DNA of 64,000 nt from Purshia tridentata (Eukaryota; Streptophyta; Magnoliopsida; Rosales; Rosaceae): positions 62,001 to 126,000 of the forward strand of contig QANT01003495.1 of assembly GCA_003254885.1 (NCBI GenBank). The letters run 5' to 3'. Under the pieces are notes generated by a model. It saw nothing but the letters and a program-made list of their open reading frames with translations, had not been told where the DNA came from and did not search any database. This document shows positions 12,267 to 23,763 of the stretch, in pieces; the first letter of the stretch is position 1; each line of letters begins with the position of its first letter. The translations under genes were made by a program, and so were the position numbers.

Positions 12267-14494
12267 ATGGCTGAACATTCTGATCAGCAGAGTTCTGGCG
12301 GCGCCGCCATTGATCCAAAGAGCGGGTTTTGCTCAAAGACCAAGACCTTCTACAGCCTCAGACCTAAAGCCCCACTCCCTCCCGAAACTACACCTCTCTC
12401 AATCACCGACTACGTTCTCTCCAACCTCCAAGCCTCTCTTCCCCTACCATCCACTCCAGCTCTCATCGACACCACCACCGGCCACCGCATTCTCTACCCG
12501 GAGTTCACTCGCCGCCTCCAAACTCTCGCCGCCTCCCTCCATACCCGACTCGGCCTCTGCAATGGCGACACCGCCTTCATTCTCTCCCAAAACTCGCCAC
12601 AGGTTCCGATCCTCTACTTCTCTCTCTTCCTCCTCGGCGTTACCGTCTCTCCTTCCAACCCCGCCGGCACCGAGTCCGAGATTTACCGCCAAATACACCT
12701 CAGCAAACCGGTCGTCGCCTTCGCCACCTCCGCGACCGCTCACAAGATCCCTAATTCGCTCCGCTACGGGACCGTACTCCTCGACTCGGCCGAGTTCGAG
12801 TCCATGATGACATGTCCGAGTCAAACGGCGGAGTTTCTCAGCCCAGTCAGAGTGAGCCAACTGGACACCGCCGCGATTCTTTACTCGTCCGGGACGACCG
12901 GGAAAATCAAAGGAGTGGAGTTGACTCACCGTAACTGGATATCCATATTGGTGAGTTTCTTCTCGGTTCGCGAGGCGCGTGGAGCTTCTTACTCTCCTGC
13001 GGTGGCTCTCTGTACGGTGCCGTTTTTCCACGTGTACGGGTTCGGGTTCATTCTCAGAGTTTTGGCTGGGGGTGACACGCTGGCGTCGATGGGGAGGTTT
13101 GATATGAAGGGGATGATGAGAGCCGTCGAGCGGTTCAGAATCAGCCACGTTGCTTGGGCTCCACCGGTGGCTGTGGCCATGGTGAAGTATGGAAACGAAA
13201 ATGCGATGGACGGCTACGATTTGAGCTCTCTGCAAGTCATCGCGTGTGGTGGTGCTGCTCTTGCGAAGAGTGTGATTGTGAAGTTGAAAAAACTGCTTCC
13301 CAATGTACAAGTCGCACAGGTCTGTTGCTTTCTAAGAAATAAAAAGACCTTTAAGACCTTGACGATATTCAGTGTGTTATTGGACCTTCTGGGCTGTGCA
13401 GGGATATGGGCTGACGGAGACAACGGGCCGAGTGTTTGGTACAGTGGGCCCAGAGGAAAGCCGAGTAGAAGGAGCCACGGGAAGGCTGGCCTCAAATTTT
13501 GAGGCCAAGATTGTTGACCCTGACACTGGCGTTGGGTTGCCTCCTTTAGTGACGGGAGAGCTTTGGATTAGAGGAGCATTCACCATGAAAGGTAATGTTG
13601 ATTGTTTTTTAATTTGTTTTTAATTACTTTTTAATATTTAGGTGGTTCCTTGGTTCCCAAGAAAATGGAGAGAAATAGCATTAGAGTAATAAGTAGATGA
13701 TAATATGTTTGATGGGTTGTTGTCATTACTAGTGTAGGTTACATTGGTGATGCAGAAGCCACTGCTACAACTGTGGACTCCGAGGGATGGTTAAAAACTG
13801 GAGACCTCTGTTATATAAACAATGAAGGTTATCTATTTTTTGTTGATCGGATCAAGGAATTAATCAAGTACAAAGGCTACCAGGTTTGTCTCATTTGCAC
13901 CTTGGAAATTAAACTTCTATGTAAACACAATGTTTATGCTTATTTTGCTTCAATGGAATTATGAAATGCTGTGTATTGCATATTAGGTTGCTCCGGCAGA
14001 GTTGGAGCATGTGCTTCAATCCCATCCAGATATTGTTGATGCAGCTGTGGTTCCGTATGTGATTTATGCTATGGTTTGGATGTGATTGTGTTTGAGCTTC
14101 TTTGTGAACCATGTTTCTATTGTTCATCAAGTTTGTGTTTGGTAAATTGAAAATGATGGACAGGTACCCTGATGACGAAGCAGGTCAAATACCCATGGCC
14201 TTTGTGGTGAGACGCCTTGGAAGTGTCATTGATGAATCACAGATCAAGGACTTGATTGCCAAACAGGTGATTCAGACTATTGTAATGGCCTTAGTTGTAT
14301 TATAGTGCATGAATTACTATGGCTAACTAGAAAATTTATGATTTCCCATCAACAATAAAGTTTGTTATATCAATTTGTAGGTTGCACCGTATAAGAAAAT
14401 ACGACGAGTAACATTCATCAATGCAATACCAAAGAGTGCACAGGGTAAAGTGTTGAGGAAGGAATTAATCAAACTTTCGTTGTCTAAGTTATAA
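12267..14494 (+). CDS. 4-coumarate:CoA ligase-like acyl-CoA synthetase, peroxisomal
   Basis: Adenylate-forming enzyme that activates a carboxylic acid to its CoA thioester. Members of this 4CL-like clade (OPCL1 and relatives) activate jasmonate precursors or other acids in peroxisomes; the substrate here cannot be read from sequence. Six exons: 12267-13319, 13402-13591, 13738-13883, 13987-14054, 14164-14266, 14381-14494, giving 557 residues. Motifs in order: AMP-binding loop [11 protein letters not shown] near residue 205, [46 protein letters not shown], and the catalytic-lysine motif [13 protein letters not shown]. The last three residues are Ser-Lys-Leu, a classic type 1 peroxisomal targeting signal. 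Exon 1 is clearly GC-richer than its surroundings. It interrupts the otherwise conserved LOX6-DUF3537 neighbourhood. True 4CL enzymes are less likely because of the SKL end. Confidence 0.9.
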
Positions 14495-14980
14495 ATTCCA
14501 GTTTCTTTCTTCTGGTGTTACATTTCGATCTGCAAACTCATGATTGAAAATAAGCTTTCTAGTGCATGCTCCAACCAAAATGCATGTATTTCAAAGCAGT
14601 TGCTCTATAAAGGTTAAAAAACTGTTCAAAACACAAATGCGGGTGAAGATGCATACCTATTTATTATCCAGTGCTGTGAAAACAGATGGACTCATTCTCT
14701 CGGTTTTCATTTCATTTGGTGGTGCACAATTTTCATTATTAGCCGTGAAAAGGAAGGATGCTATATAAGGATTTGAGCTTTATTCACATATACAATACTA
14801 GATCACAGATGTTACACTGCTGGTTTAGAAAACGAACTAAGATTGCACAAGTATTGAATATTGTTGATTAAGACGCTATAATGCTTGCGAATAGGGGATT
14901 TTTACAAAGCAAATAGTAGCATCAAACATCCCTGTAAATAACAAAAGAGAACCTACTAAGCATTGAACCAGCTAAATCCA
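14495..14980. other. Intergenic, converging 3' ends
   Basis: Shared 3' flank of the 4CL-like gene (+) and LOX6 (-), presumably both 3' UTRs. No further feature seen. Confidence 0.5.
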
Positions 14981-17900
14981 TCAAATAGAAATGCTGTTGG
15001 GTATTCCGCGTCCAGTTACCCCAGGGCCTGAAGAGGGAAGCAGCAGTTCATATGGCGGAATGCCTGCTCCGGTTCTGTTTTTAAGATGGCTATCTTTGTT
15101 TTTCTTGTTAATGATCTTCTCTATCTCCTCTAGTCTAGCAGAGAATTCATTGAACGATTTGAGAATTTCATGATCATTGATCCAATGGGTGTGTAGAGGG
15201 TTCACCTGACCCAAGTACTCTTCATCAGGGGAGTGAGTTGAGAGAGTATCTTGAACGGCCATTACTTTGGTGGCTTGAAGTTTAGTTGCCAAGGAAGACA
15301 AGAAAGTTTGCTGTGGGTTTAATAGAAATTTCTCATAATCAGGGTCTTCTTCTTGTGGAATGAGTTTTCTCATAAGGGTAGGACGATTTGGCACGTAGCC
15401 ACCAAAAGGGTACTGGCCAAAGTTGATGGCTGCATGTTGACCTGAAGCAACCCAAATTATTGTTGTGAGTATACTAGATAAGTCCTCTTTGGTGTTAAGT
15501 TTAGGCCACCAGGGCTCGTTCCGCTTGTCATAGTGACCCTTGTTCTTGATCTCATTCCACCAGTTGTGTAGCTCAACATCAGACGTGACAGCATTTGGCT
15601 CAGAGTAGAAGTGTTCCACATAGGACTCCACCCATTCTTTTATGGCGGACCATATGAGGAGACCATCAGCAGCATATGGGTAGTCCTCAATTACAAGTTT
15701 TACGCCACAAGGTGCTGAAGGATCTTCCACAGCCATGCCTCTGAAAATGTTACACAAGCTTCAACCACTCAGCTCCACAGTGTATATGCACAAAAGAATT
15801 GGATAAGAGTGGACTTAATGTGGTTAAAGAATTTAAGGTGTTAGAAATCATTAGAACGTTACCTGCGAATAAGATCTGCTGGTAATGCCTCCATGTCAAA
15901 CCTCCACATACTCTTGTAGGCTGCTGAGCTCATCTCCATGGCATACTTTCCCGGACTAAAAGAAGCCTCAATTATTCCCCCTCCATTTATTAAACTTTGC
16001 CTTGCAAGTGCATTAATTTCTAAAGTGTAGCGCATGTGAGGGTGGAGCAGCTTGTAAATCGGGTGCATTGAGCTAAGCTGTCTATGACTCGCAATTATAT
16101 AAGGCTCCATGCAAGCATGAGTCCTCAACCTAGGTAAAGAAAATTGCCAACGCATTAAAAAAAAAATTTATCTATTCACTCCTTTATCTCCTCTCTCGTA
16201 TTAAAACAAAAAACAAAAATCTGCTAAACAAGCCATCAGTTATCAATAATTGGTTAAATGTGACATAATGTAAACCTTGCAAAATCAAATTTATTTGTGC
16301 TTACCAGTGATTGACCAGCTGATGTATTCCGGCATCGTTTGAGCAAACATGAGCTTTGGCGAGCTTCCAAATCCAATGTGTAGTAGCATGATGCCCATGA
16401 GTAAAAACACGTTTATCTTGATGGGATGAAGATGTTGGCGGAAGTGAAAGCTCAATAGCTATTGGCTTCAGAATACCGGTCGGGGTATAGTAGAACACTG
16501 TCCTAGAGGCATAAGCTTTTCTCCCAGGCAAGGAGTTCATCTTCTCAATAAATGGTAAAAAGATGTCATGGTAATCAAGTATAAACAGTCTCTTATCCTC
16601 AATAGCCTGTATCATAAAATGTTAGAGGTAGAGTTAAAATATATAGAAAGAAAAGAAATTCCCTTATTCACATAAAAGTCTGTCCACATTTCTCTGTCAT
16701 GCAAGGTGTGCATTTCTGTAAAGAGAAAAGGAAGGAAATATGAGAACTCTCTTCCTCCCTCATTAAAGATGATGTGCATTACCTTTTCTACACTAATCCC
16801 ATTGAGTTCATGCTCTATCAATTCCTTTGTGATAGCAGATTCTGGAGGACCGTAAACAGCAGGATCTAGCTTGCTGAGAATTGGAAATTCCTGTGAAATA
16901 TAATCCAGCTTAAGGACTCTCAAAAAGGCATTTTATTCACAAGTACATAGTAATTGACAAAAGATTTGTTTGTATAGTACCTTCAAAATCTCAATGTTCA
17001 CTGGATTGACCCCAGCTAATGCTTGGCGTGCAAACTCATTATCCCGCAACCAAGCAAATCTATCCCCTGACCACATAAATTGAACAACAGGAGATATTAA
17101 AAACCAGAAGACTTTTCCCTGGTAAATCAAATCGATGTGGTTCGAGTCTTGACAAAGTATTGTAATCTAATGGAATATATGAGCCCCAAATCAAAGCAGT
17201 TTATGTTTTTCCTGATCTTTTTTCTTTTAACAAAACAAGGGAAAATATAGAGGGAAAACAAGTGTATTTACTTTTTATAATAGCCGGGATTTCATATTTC
17301 AGCCACCTTTCTCCAACGGTGAGAGCCTGTTTCACCAAGCTGCCCATAAACAGAGTCTGAGCTTCTTTTTGGTCCTCTTCTTTCAAGAGGAAGCCATCGT
17401 TATATAGCCTATCTATATCAGAGAAGCACTTGAAGGGAATGTCTGTACTTGATAACGTAGCAACAAGAGATGGTATAAGATTGTGAAGCAGAGCTTTCAA
17501 CCTTCCTGCGGAGAAAGTATTTTGCTTAATTTCCTCAAAAGTCTCGTCCCGAGGCACGTAAACTGGATGGGGCTTTTCAATTCTACTCTCCGAAAGAGGA
17601 TCTGTTTGAATGCCATTTGAAGCAGTCCAATTAGATGTCGATGCCACAAAGATAATGTAAGATGAATTATTTGACTGCACGTTTTAGAGAAAGAACGCAA
17701 AACCTGATTTGGTTGGAGGCCGGCCAGTTCTGCAGCGCCTAGGATAAGGCCTCTCTTCGCCACCAATGACCGGCCTAGCTAGTTCTTCACTCTTATCAGG
17801 ATTTCCCAATTCATTGTAAACATCATAGTCATAAATCCTATCATGTGGCTTTCTCATGCCTTTCCCATTACCCCGGATACTCAGTAAATCTTCTCGTCGA

Positions 17901-18898
17901 AGATCTTTAAGGCCCGGCGGTGTTTGTGAAGGCAGATATGCCTGTTTCCAAGAACAAGACAATGTAAGCATAGCTCTTGCAAAATGGTTCATGCAAAAAG
18001 TGAAGAAACAAAAACAAGATATGCAAGGTTCACACTTGGTTTTTGAAGATAATTCTACTTTCAGGATTGTCCTTGCGTGAATGGATCCAAGTGTTTGCAG
18101 GGAAGAAAATGGGGCCTCCATCAAAACCATGAATTACAATCTCCAACAAGTAGAACTCTTTGCCATGAAGATTGGTAATGAGAACTGCCCCAGGACACCC
18201 AAAGTCAGATGGGACTGTGAAGTTAGCAGCATATTCAACTATGTGTGCATAGTTGGATGGCAACGGCCTTGGCAACCACCCTCTCACAGCAGATTGAGCA
18301 CACTTCCCTGAATTGGTCACTGTGTGAACAAATATAAAAGATCAATCAAATGGTCCATAATTCACAGAAAATCACTGTTATCGCTAAAAGTATCACTCTA
18401 ACACAAAAGTTGAACCTTTTTTTTTTAATATAAAGTGGAAAGTTATAGCCTTTAAAGAAAATGATTACCAGGATCAACTTGTTCACTGATGAGCTGAATC
18501 TGAATCCCCTGTCCGGTCCCATTAATAAAGAACTCCCATTGGTCCTCAATCTTCTCTGTGAGCTTCTCCTTAATCTTCTTCCTGATCGTCACCACCGCCT
18601 TCACTTCGATCCCTCCAGAAGAAGCTGACGAAGAAGGTTTCAGAGGCCCATTAACGTCTTTGCTTTGCAATGGCGGTGAGGCCTCCACAGCCTTGTCGCC
18701 ACCACTACTGATCACGGCTTTGACTGATCCATGCCCATTGACCCTTGACCGGAAAGTGTGCACATGGGTTTTTCGGACCTTGATGTAGCTACCAACGGAG
18801 CCGGTGGACCGACGGTCGCCGGAGATGTTTGAGTGCTTGAGAGAAGTGGTGGGCTGTTTCACTGCGTACATCTCTGTGAGAAGCGCCAATTGACTCAC
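14981..18898 (-). CDS. LOX6: Linoleate 13S-lipoxygenase, chloroplastic (LOX6 type)
   Basis: Non-haem iron dioxygenase that adds O2 to linolenic/linoleic acid in plastids, the first step to jasmonates and other oxylipins. Nine exons: 18469-18898, 18036-18319, 17704-17941, 17272-17601, 16981-17066, 16783-16890, 16305-16606, 15863-16129, 14981-15740; phases all agree and give 934 residues, normal for plastid LOX. The N-terminal about 75 residues are Ser/Thr/Lys-rich and lack domain similarity, as expected for a transit peptide. A PLAT domain follows ([20 protein letters not shown]), then the catalytic domain with iron ligands in [16 protein letters not shown] and [11 protein letters not shown], and the terminal Ile of [10 protein letters not shown]. 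The His-rich segment and C-terminus match AtLOX6 more closely than LOX2/3/4 as I recall them. In Arabidopsis, LOX6 lies next to urease, as here apart from inserted sequence. Confidence 0.94.
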
Positions 18899-19720
18899 GG
18901 TTGAGAAAGAAGAGTGGTGCTGACTGCCTGACTCACAAAAGTCAACCAGTGTCGCCGAAACGACGGCCTTTCTGTTTTGCTGGTTGTTGATGGCTTGGAG
19001 AAGTAGAAGAAAATTGCTGTCTGTCTGAGAATGAGAGGACCGGTGGGACTTCAGCGTAGTGAGGGACTTCTATTGCTTTAATAGTGACCTTTTTAATGAT
19101 GTTGAGGACGAAAACGGAGAGTCGCGACTGGGAGCGCGTGAAGTCACTTTCCAATTATGAAGTAGGATATTATATTTGTTGTTAAGAATCTTAAGATCTG
19201 TGTATGGGAGAGGGAAACTGGATCTCTGTAAGTCTAAGCTTGTCAGCGGTCGTCGAAATAAGTATACAAATAAGAGCGTGGAAAATGTGTGACAATATTA
19301 TCCAAAAAGAAAATAATAATCGAAACTACATGGATGAATGCTTTGACCGTCTCTAAGCCAATAGTTTATGCCACGTGTTAGGGAATGCTTCTGGATTATT
19401 GGCAAGATAATAGATATGACAGCAAATTACAATCCATTTTGCCTATTATTAAATCTAATTTACTATGCATTATGTCATATTGTCATCCAAAAAGTTAATT
19501 ACTTCTAGTAAATATAGATCTATCTATCTAGTCAATAATACCAATGGTAATATATGGGGTTTCTAGCTTCTTCTTCTTCTTTTACCTTTTTTTGATAATA
19601 AAATGCTTTTAGTGATTAGAGTTTAAATGTTGACATCCACTAACTCTCTCTCTCTAGAAAATACATAAACATGTGGTGGAAAATGGAAATAAACTGACAA
19701 AACCATGTTTCAACTTTCAT
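18899..19720. other. LOX6 upstream region
   Basis: Likely 5' UTR and promoter of LOX6 (transcribed leftward). CT-rich near the start codon, becoming AT-rich. No gene or repeat recognised. Confidence 0.4.
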
Positions 19721-19950
19721 GAACCGTGAAAGGTTTTTGACCCGAAAGAATGAAGGAAATGAAAAGGAAAATAAACGTGAGTAACATGCATATAATAAAG
19801 ATGGGAAAAGATTTTGTGCCACACTATGGCACAAGTAAACCGTGAAAGGTTTTTGACCCGAAAGAATGAAGGGAATGAAAAGGAAAATAAACGTGAGTAA
19901 CATGCATATAATAAAGATAGCTGGTTCTGGTTGGTATCACTATTGACTAT
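19721..19950. repeat. Tandem duplication, unit about 116 bp, two copies
   Basis: Two nearly identical units begin at 19721 and about 19838 (each starts around ACCGTGAAAGGTTTTTGACC and runs past AAATAAACGTGAGTAAC). The first unit ends with a short palindrome around GTGCCACACTATGGCAC. A single diverged copy of the unit lies at 27698-27780, so the tandem doubling happened in this copy after the larger segmental duplication, or was lost in the other. Confidence 0.8.
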
Positions 19951-21426
19951 CCAACTCGAAGAAAAGTTAAGCATTGTTTGGTGTGATTTTCCGCAGTTGT
20001 CATTTACATGATACATATATGAATATAATAACAGCATTTAGTTGTTCAACGATCACAATCTGTGGCAATCCTTGTAATTTGTAAAAAGTAAACAAGGTAA
20101 CAAAACATTATAATTTATACAACTCTCTTTCACATGTCTATTTTATAAATTCAAGAATATCTGTTTGACTGTTGTTTTAGCCGGACACCATAAGATAACA
20201 AGAAGAACCCTGTACAAAATCAAACTTAAACAAAACAAAAGAAAAAAAATATTCTATTTTATTTTTGAGAAGACAAAAATAACCTTTAAATATTAAATTA
20301 TGTCAAAATGGAGGCTTAAGGCCTGGCCAAAAGAGAGAGTTAATACTTAATAGCAAACACCAACTTTCTTGTAAATAGCAAAACCTACCACACAGAGCTC
20401 CATATTAGGACCGGGCAAGAATGCAGAAGGGTTAATTAAGTTGGGTGTATACATGTGAAAAATGGCAACAAGCAAAGCTCATAAATTTTCTTTGTGGGTT
20501 GAGCAGCTGGGATTGAGTTTAATTATTACTATATTAATACTTATCCAGCAGCACTTCACACGTGAAAAACAGATGCTGATGGAGACTGGAGACTGAGAAC
20601 TAAGTACCCACTTGCATGCTTAGCCATTTTTTAATGTTCCTCCTTGAAAATAAGAGATTTTCTGTAAGCAACTAAAGATATGCATGTAGAACATATATGC
20701 AGGACCCATATAGTAATTAGATTTGGAATACAATTTTTCTTAGCTGTAAGGTTTCTTGTTTCCCTAAAATACCCTTCAGCATATTTAGATAATATTAGGA
20801 GTAGTTAATAACTTAATAGTACTATTTATCTCCATTGATTGATGATATTATTGTCACTTTTGAACATTTTTTTATTTTGAAAATTAATTTTCCTAATGCT
20901 CTTATCATAATATATATATATAATAACAATAATATAAAACTACCAAAAAAAAAATGCAAGATCAATTAAGATATTTATTTTGTGCAAGTACATTTTATTT
21001 ATTGTTTTTTTTTTTTTTGCACACACTAGTTTTGTTCATATTTATTTTGTACACCTACTTTTTTTCTCGTGTTATTTTATGTACATAAATAATTTGTTTT
21101 TTGTTTGTGTTGATTTGAATTATTTATGAATAATTTATTACATTCAATCTTAAAAATCAATCAATTAAATCTCTAAAAATTCGATTCAATTTACTGTCAT
21201 TGATCACAATAGCAGACTTTGTAGGTGACTGCAATTTTTGAGATTGAGATTAATTCATAAAACTAAAAAGTCAGTGGGCTGCAAGCTTTAAAAAAACGTT
21301 TGAGGAGTTGATATCCAATTAACCCTTCAGTTTATTAGGGGTTGCATTATGATACAAGTGGCAGAGGCAAGTTGAGTTAATTGCAAAGGAGGTAGCCTAA
21401 AATAGGAAATAATTCCGAGATAGGGG

Positions 21427-22780
21427 AACACTGCTGGCTGCACTGCAGGTAAGAACCTCGTCATCTGCTGTCACTTTGTATGTCTCTGGATCTACCTTTA
21501 TCTTTGGCAGGGCGTCGTTGAGCTTCATGTCCAGTTTGCTGAGTGTCCTAACGTTGCCTACGGCTTCCACTCTCTTGTTGAGACCCCGATGTCGATACCC
21601 TTTGATAAAATAAATATATTTGAGGCGCTTCTCCTAAACCGCCCCTACTCCAGTGCCCCTATAGCCCATTTTTTTTGTAGTGAATGCTGGAAGCCTGATA
21701 TCGATAGCCTTTGATCCACAAATAAAATGCATTCTTACATAAGAATCATTTTACAATATAAACTTTACCGATTCAGGTGTGGGGATGCTTGCATTTGGAT
21801 CACCCATATTAGCCCATGCAATTGCACCACCTTTGACCACCATTTCTGGATTTGCCCCAAAGAAAGATGGCTTCAACAGAACAAGATCAGCCAACTTCCC
21901 AACCTGCAGAAACATATGAAGCTCATGAGAAGAAGATGAGAATTTCACTATTTAATGGCAATAACAGAAACACTATAATGGAATCCACCTGAATGAAAGT
22001 GAGCATGTATACAATACTGAAGATGTGATTTTCATCCACAAATATTTGTTTATTTCTTAAGGGTGTTCTGCTTAAAATGAATGAATGACTAATAAAAGCT
22101 TGAAGTGAATGTGTTTGGTTTTCTTTTAAAAGTAGCATACCTGTGGTATGTATGGATAGTTCTTTCTTTAAATGCAGCAATTGTATGTTCCACAAATCCA
22201 GATTCATTCAAGGTGTCTGTATGGATATTAACCTATCAAGATCACAATTGATATTTGAAGATGTGAAACTCATAAGAAGTTCCCACAGGAAACAGCCTAT
22301 AAAACTTTACCAAATAATAAGCATTAAAGTACCTGGATGTCATATTGTTCTGCAACAGTCAAACAATTGTCTATAGCAGCAGGAGTAGTTCCCCAGTCCT
22401 CGTGCAGCTTCAGTCCCATTGCCCCAGCCCTTATTATATCATGTAACCCATCTGGTTTGGAACTGTTCCCCTAAAGTAAAGAAAGAGTATTGAAGAACAA
22501 GGTAGACAAAGATAAAAGGAAACATTTTTAGTCATCACTTCATATTTTGTAGAATGATAGTAATGGGTTGACCCTTGAATGTGGGCATAGGTTATGGAAG
22601 TAAGGAGAGGTTTTTGAAGTACACAAGTAATTAAGCATACCTTCCCTGTAAACCCAAAATTTAGAGGCAGGTCATCAGTTGAATGCAGCATTAACTTCAT
22701 TTGTAATGGAGCTGGTGTACAAGTTGTTGCACGAGTCCCAGTACCAGGTCCTGTTCCACCTCCCACTAAGGTTGTGATAC
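21427..22780 (-). pseudogene. Urease 3'-half pseudogene
   Basis: Remnant of a duplicated urease gene. Recognisable exon copies are exon 10 (22641-22780), exon 11 (22333-22470), exon 12 (22141-22232), exon 16 (about 21789-21923, reading [20 protein letters not shown]) and the 3' part of exon 18 (about 21427-21580). Exons 13-15 are gone. They carry the flap residues and the last nickel ligand, so no active enzyme could be made. The deletion joins exon 12 to the old intron-15 donor, and splicing from there to exon 16 would break the frame (phase 2 to phase 0). There is no gene 5' end, because copied sequence stops about 200 bp beyond exon 10. The surviving exon pieces remain close in sequence to the intact gene, suggesting a fairly recent duplication. 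Confidence 0.9.
21584..21682 (-). mobile_element. CACTA (EnSpm) transposon terminal fragment
   Basis: Read on the minus strand from 21682 the sequence begins CACTACAAAAAAAATGGGC and continues into a GC-rich subterminal stretch with GGCGGTTT and GCGCC motifs, as in many eudicot CACTA ends. Only about 100 bases are present and the opposite end is not found. It replaces the DNA corresponding to about 29222-29685 of the intact urease copy. Confidence 0.55.
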
Positions 22781-22985
22781 CTGCATATATTGTAGAAGTT
22801 TTGGAAAATGGACCCTTTAAATGCCTGTTCATCTAACTTTTACACTATCTCGTCCACAAAAAATTAGGAATTATTCAGAGGTCAAACTAATAAACTTTAG
22901 ATATCACAACATTCATGGGTACATATCAGGCAGGAAATAAAGGATGAAAGATATGCAAATTGAATCAACCGGAAAATATATTATG

Positions 22986-23763
22986 CCATTCATATTGTAA
23001 AACATTATGCAAATGCAGCATAAGATTATTATAGTATAGTTTATATACTATAAGTATGCAAATGCAGCATAAGATTATTATAGTATAGTTTATATACTAT
23101 AAGTATATATAACATATAACATATACTATACCGTAAACTCTATAAGTATACATAAATGTACTATACCCTAATCTCTATAAGTATACTATACCATAAAATC
23201 TATAAGTATTTAACATATACTATACCCTAAACTTATATTTAAGTATAAAAAGTTTTTTTAAAATATCAATTATATAACATATATAACTCTATACCCTAAA
23301 CTCCATGATGTTATATATACCCAATTCTTAGTCTTTTTTTTTTTTTTTTTTTTTTTTTNGTCTTTTTTTTTTTTTTTAAATTTATTTGGCTAAACCTCAA
23401 TCCTAATGTCTTTTATTTATTTATTTAATTTGGCCAATTGAAATTATATATATATTTTTTATATGGATGAAAGATATATATATTTTTTATATGGATAAAA
23501 GAGAGGGGAACTCAAAATAATCAAACTGAAATTAAATATCCAAACGTGTACTATATTTATAACTTCATTGTCAATAAGAAAAAAAAAACCTTCATTGTCA
23601 ATAATTAATAATTTTTTTATCATTAAATAAATTTTAAAAAGTTATAGGGGTCGGTTGATCCCATTGCCCCCACCATGGCTTCACCACTGCTCATAGACTT
23701 GAATCTTTGTAATCCAGATGCAGAGTTAAAGAGGAAGGAAGGTATATAAGAGATGGCAGAGAA
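22986..23763. repeat. AT-rich simple-repeat tract with an unresolved base
   Basis: Starts where similarity to the urease locus ends. It contains a direct repeat of about 45 bp (23007-23055 then again to about 23104), many degenerate copies of a TATAAGTATA/CCCTAAACT-type motif, a poly-T run of about 35 bases containing one N at 23359, and a TATA-rich stretch to about 23500. No gene. Confidence 0.75.

Larger units (their letters stand above)
19838..22985. repeat. Segmental duplication, copy 1 (paralogue of about 27.7-32.28 kb)
   Basis: Long collinear similarity in the same orientation to the region covering the 3' half of the urease gene and its 3' flank. Matching blocks: 19838-19970 with 27698-27810; 20567-21580 with about 27822-29215; 21684-22140 with 29686-30158; 22141-22985 with 31404-32285. 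Missing here: urease exons 1-9, 13-15 and 17, plus part of exon 18. About 600 bases (19970-20566) are present here and absent from the other copy. RH36 lies between the two copies. Confidence 0.88.

Noticed and set aside
12310-13495. Long open frames on other frames and on the minus strand over the first exon of the 4CL-like gene
   Set aside because: They arise from the GC-rich composition of that exon; only the plus-strand frame carries adenylate-forming enzyme motifs and connects by splicing to the later exons.
19640-20037. Two similar minus-strand frames with Phe/Ser-rich sequence
   Set aside because: The similarity comes from the local 116-bp tandem repeat; there is no coding signature.
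23341-23380. N within the poly-T run taken as a scaffold gap
   Set aside because: A single N inside a homopolymer is more likely an ambiguous base than a gap; flanking sequence is continuous in character.
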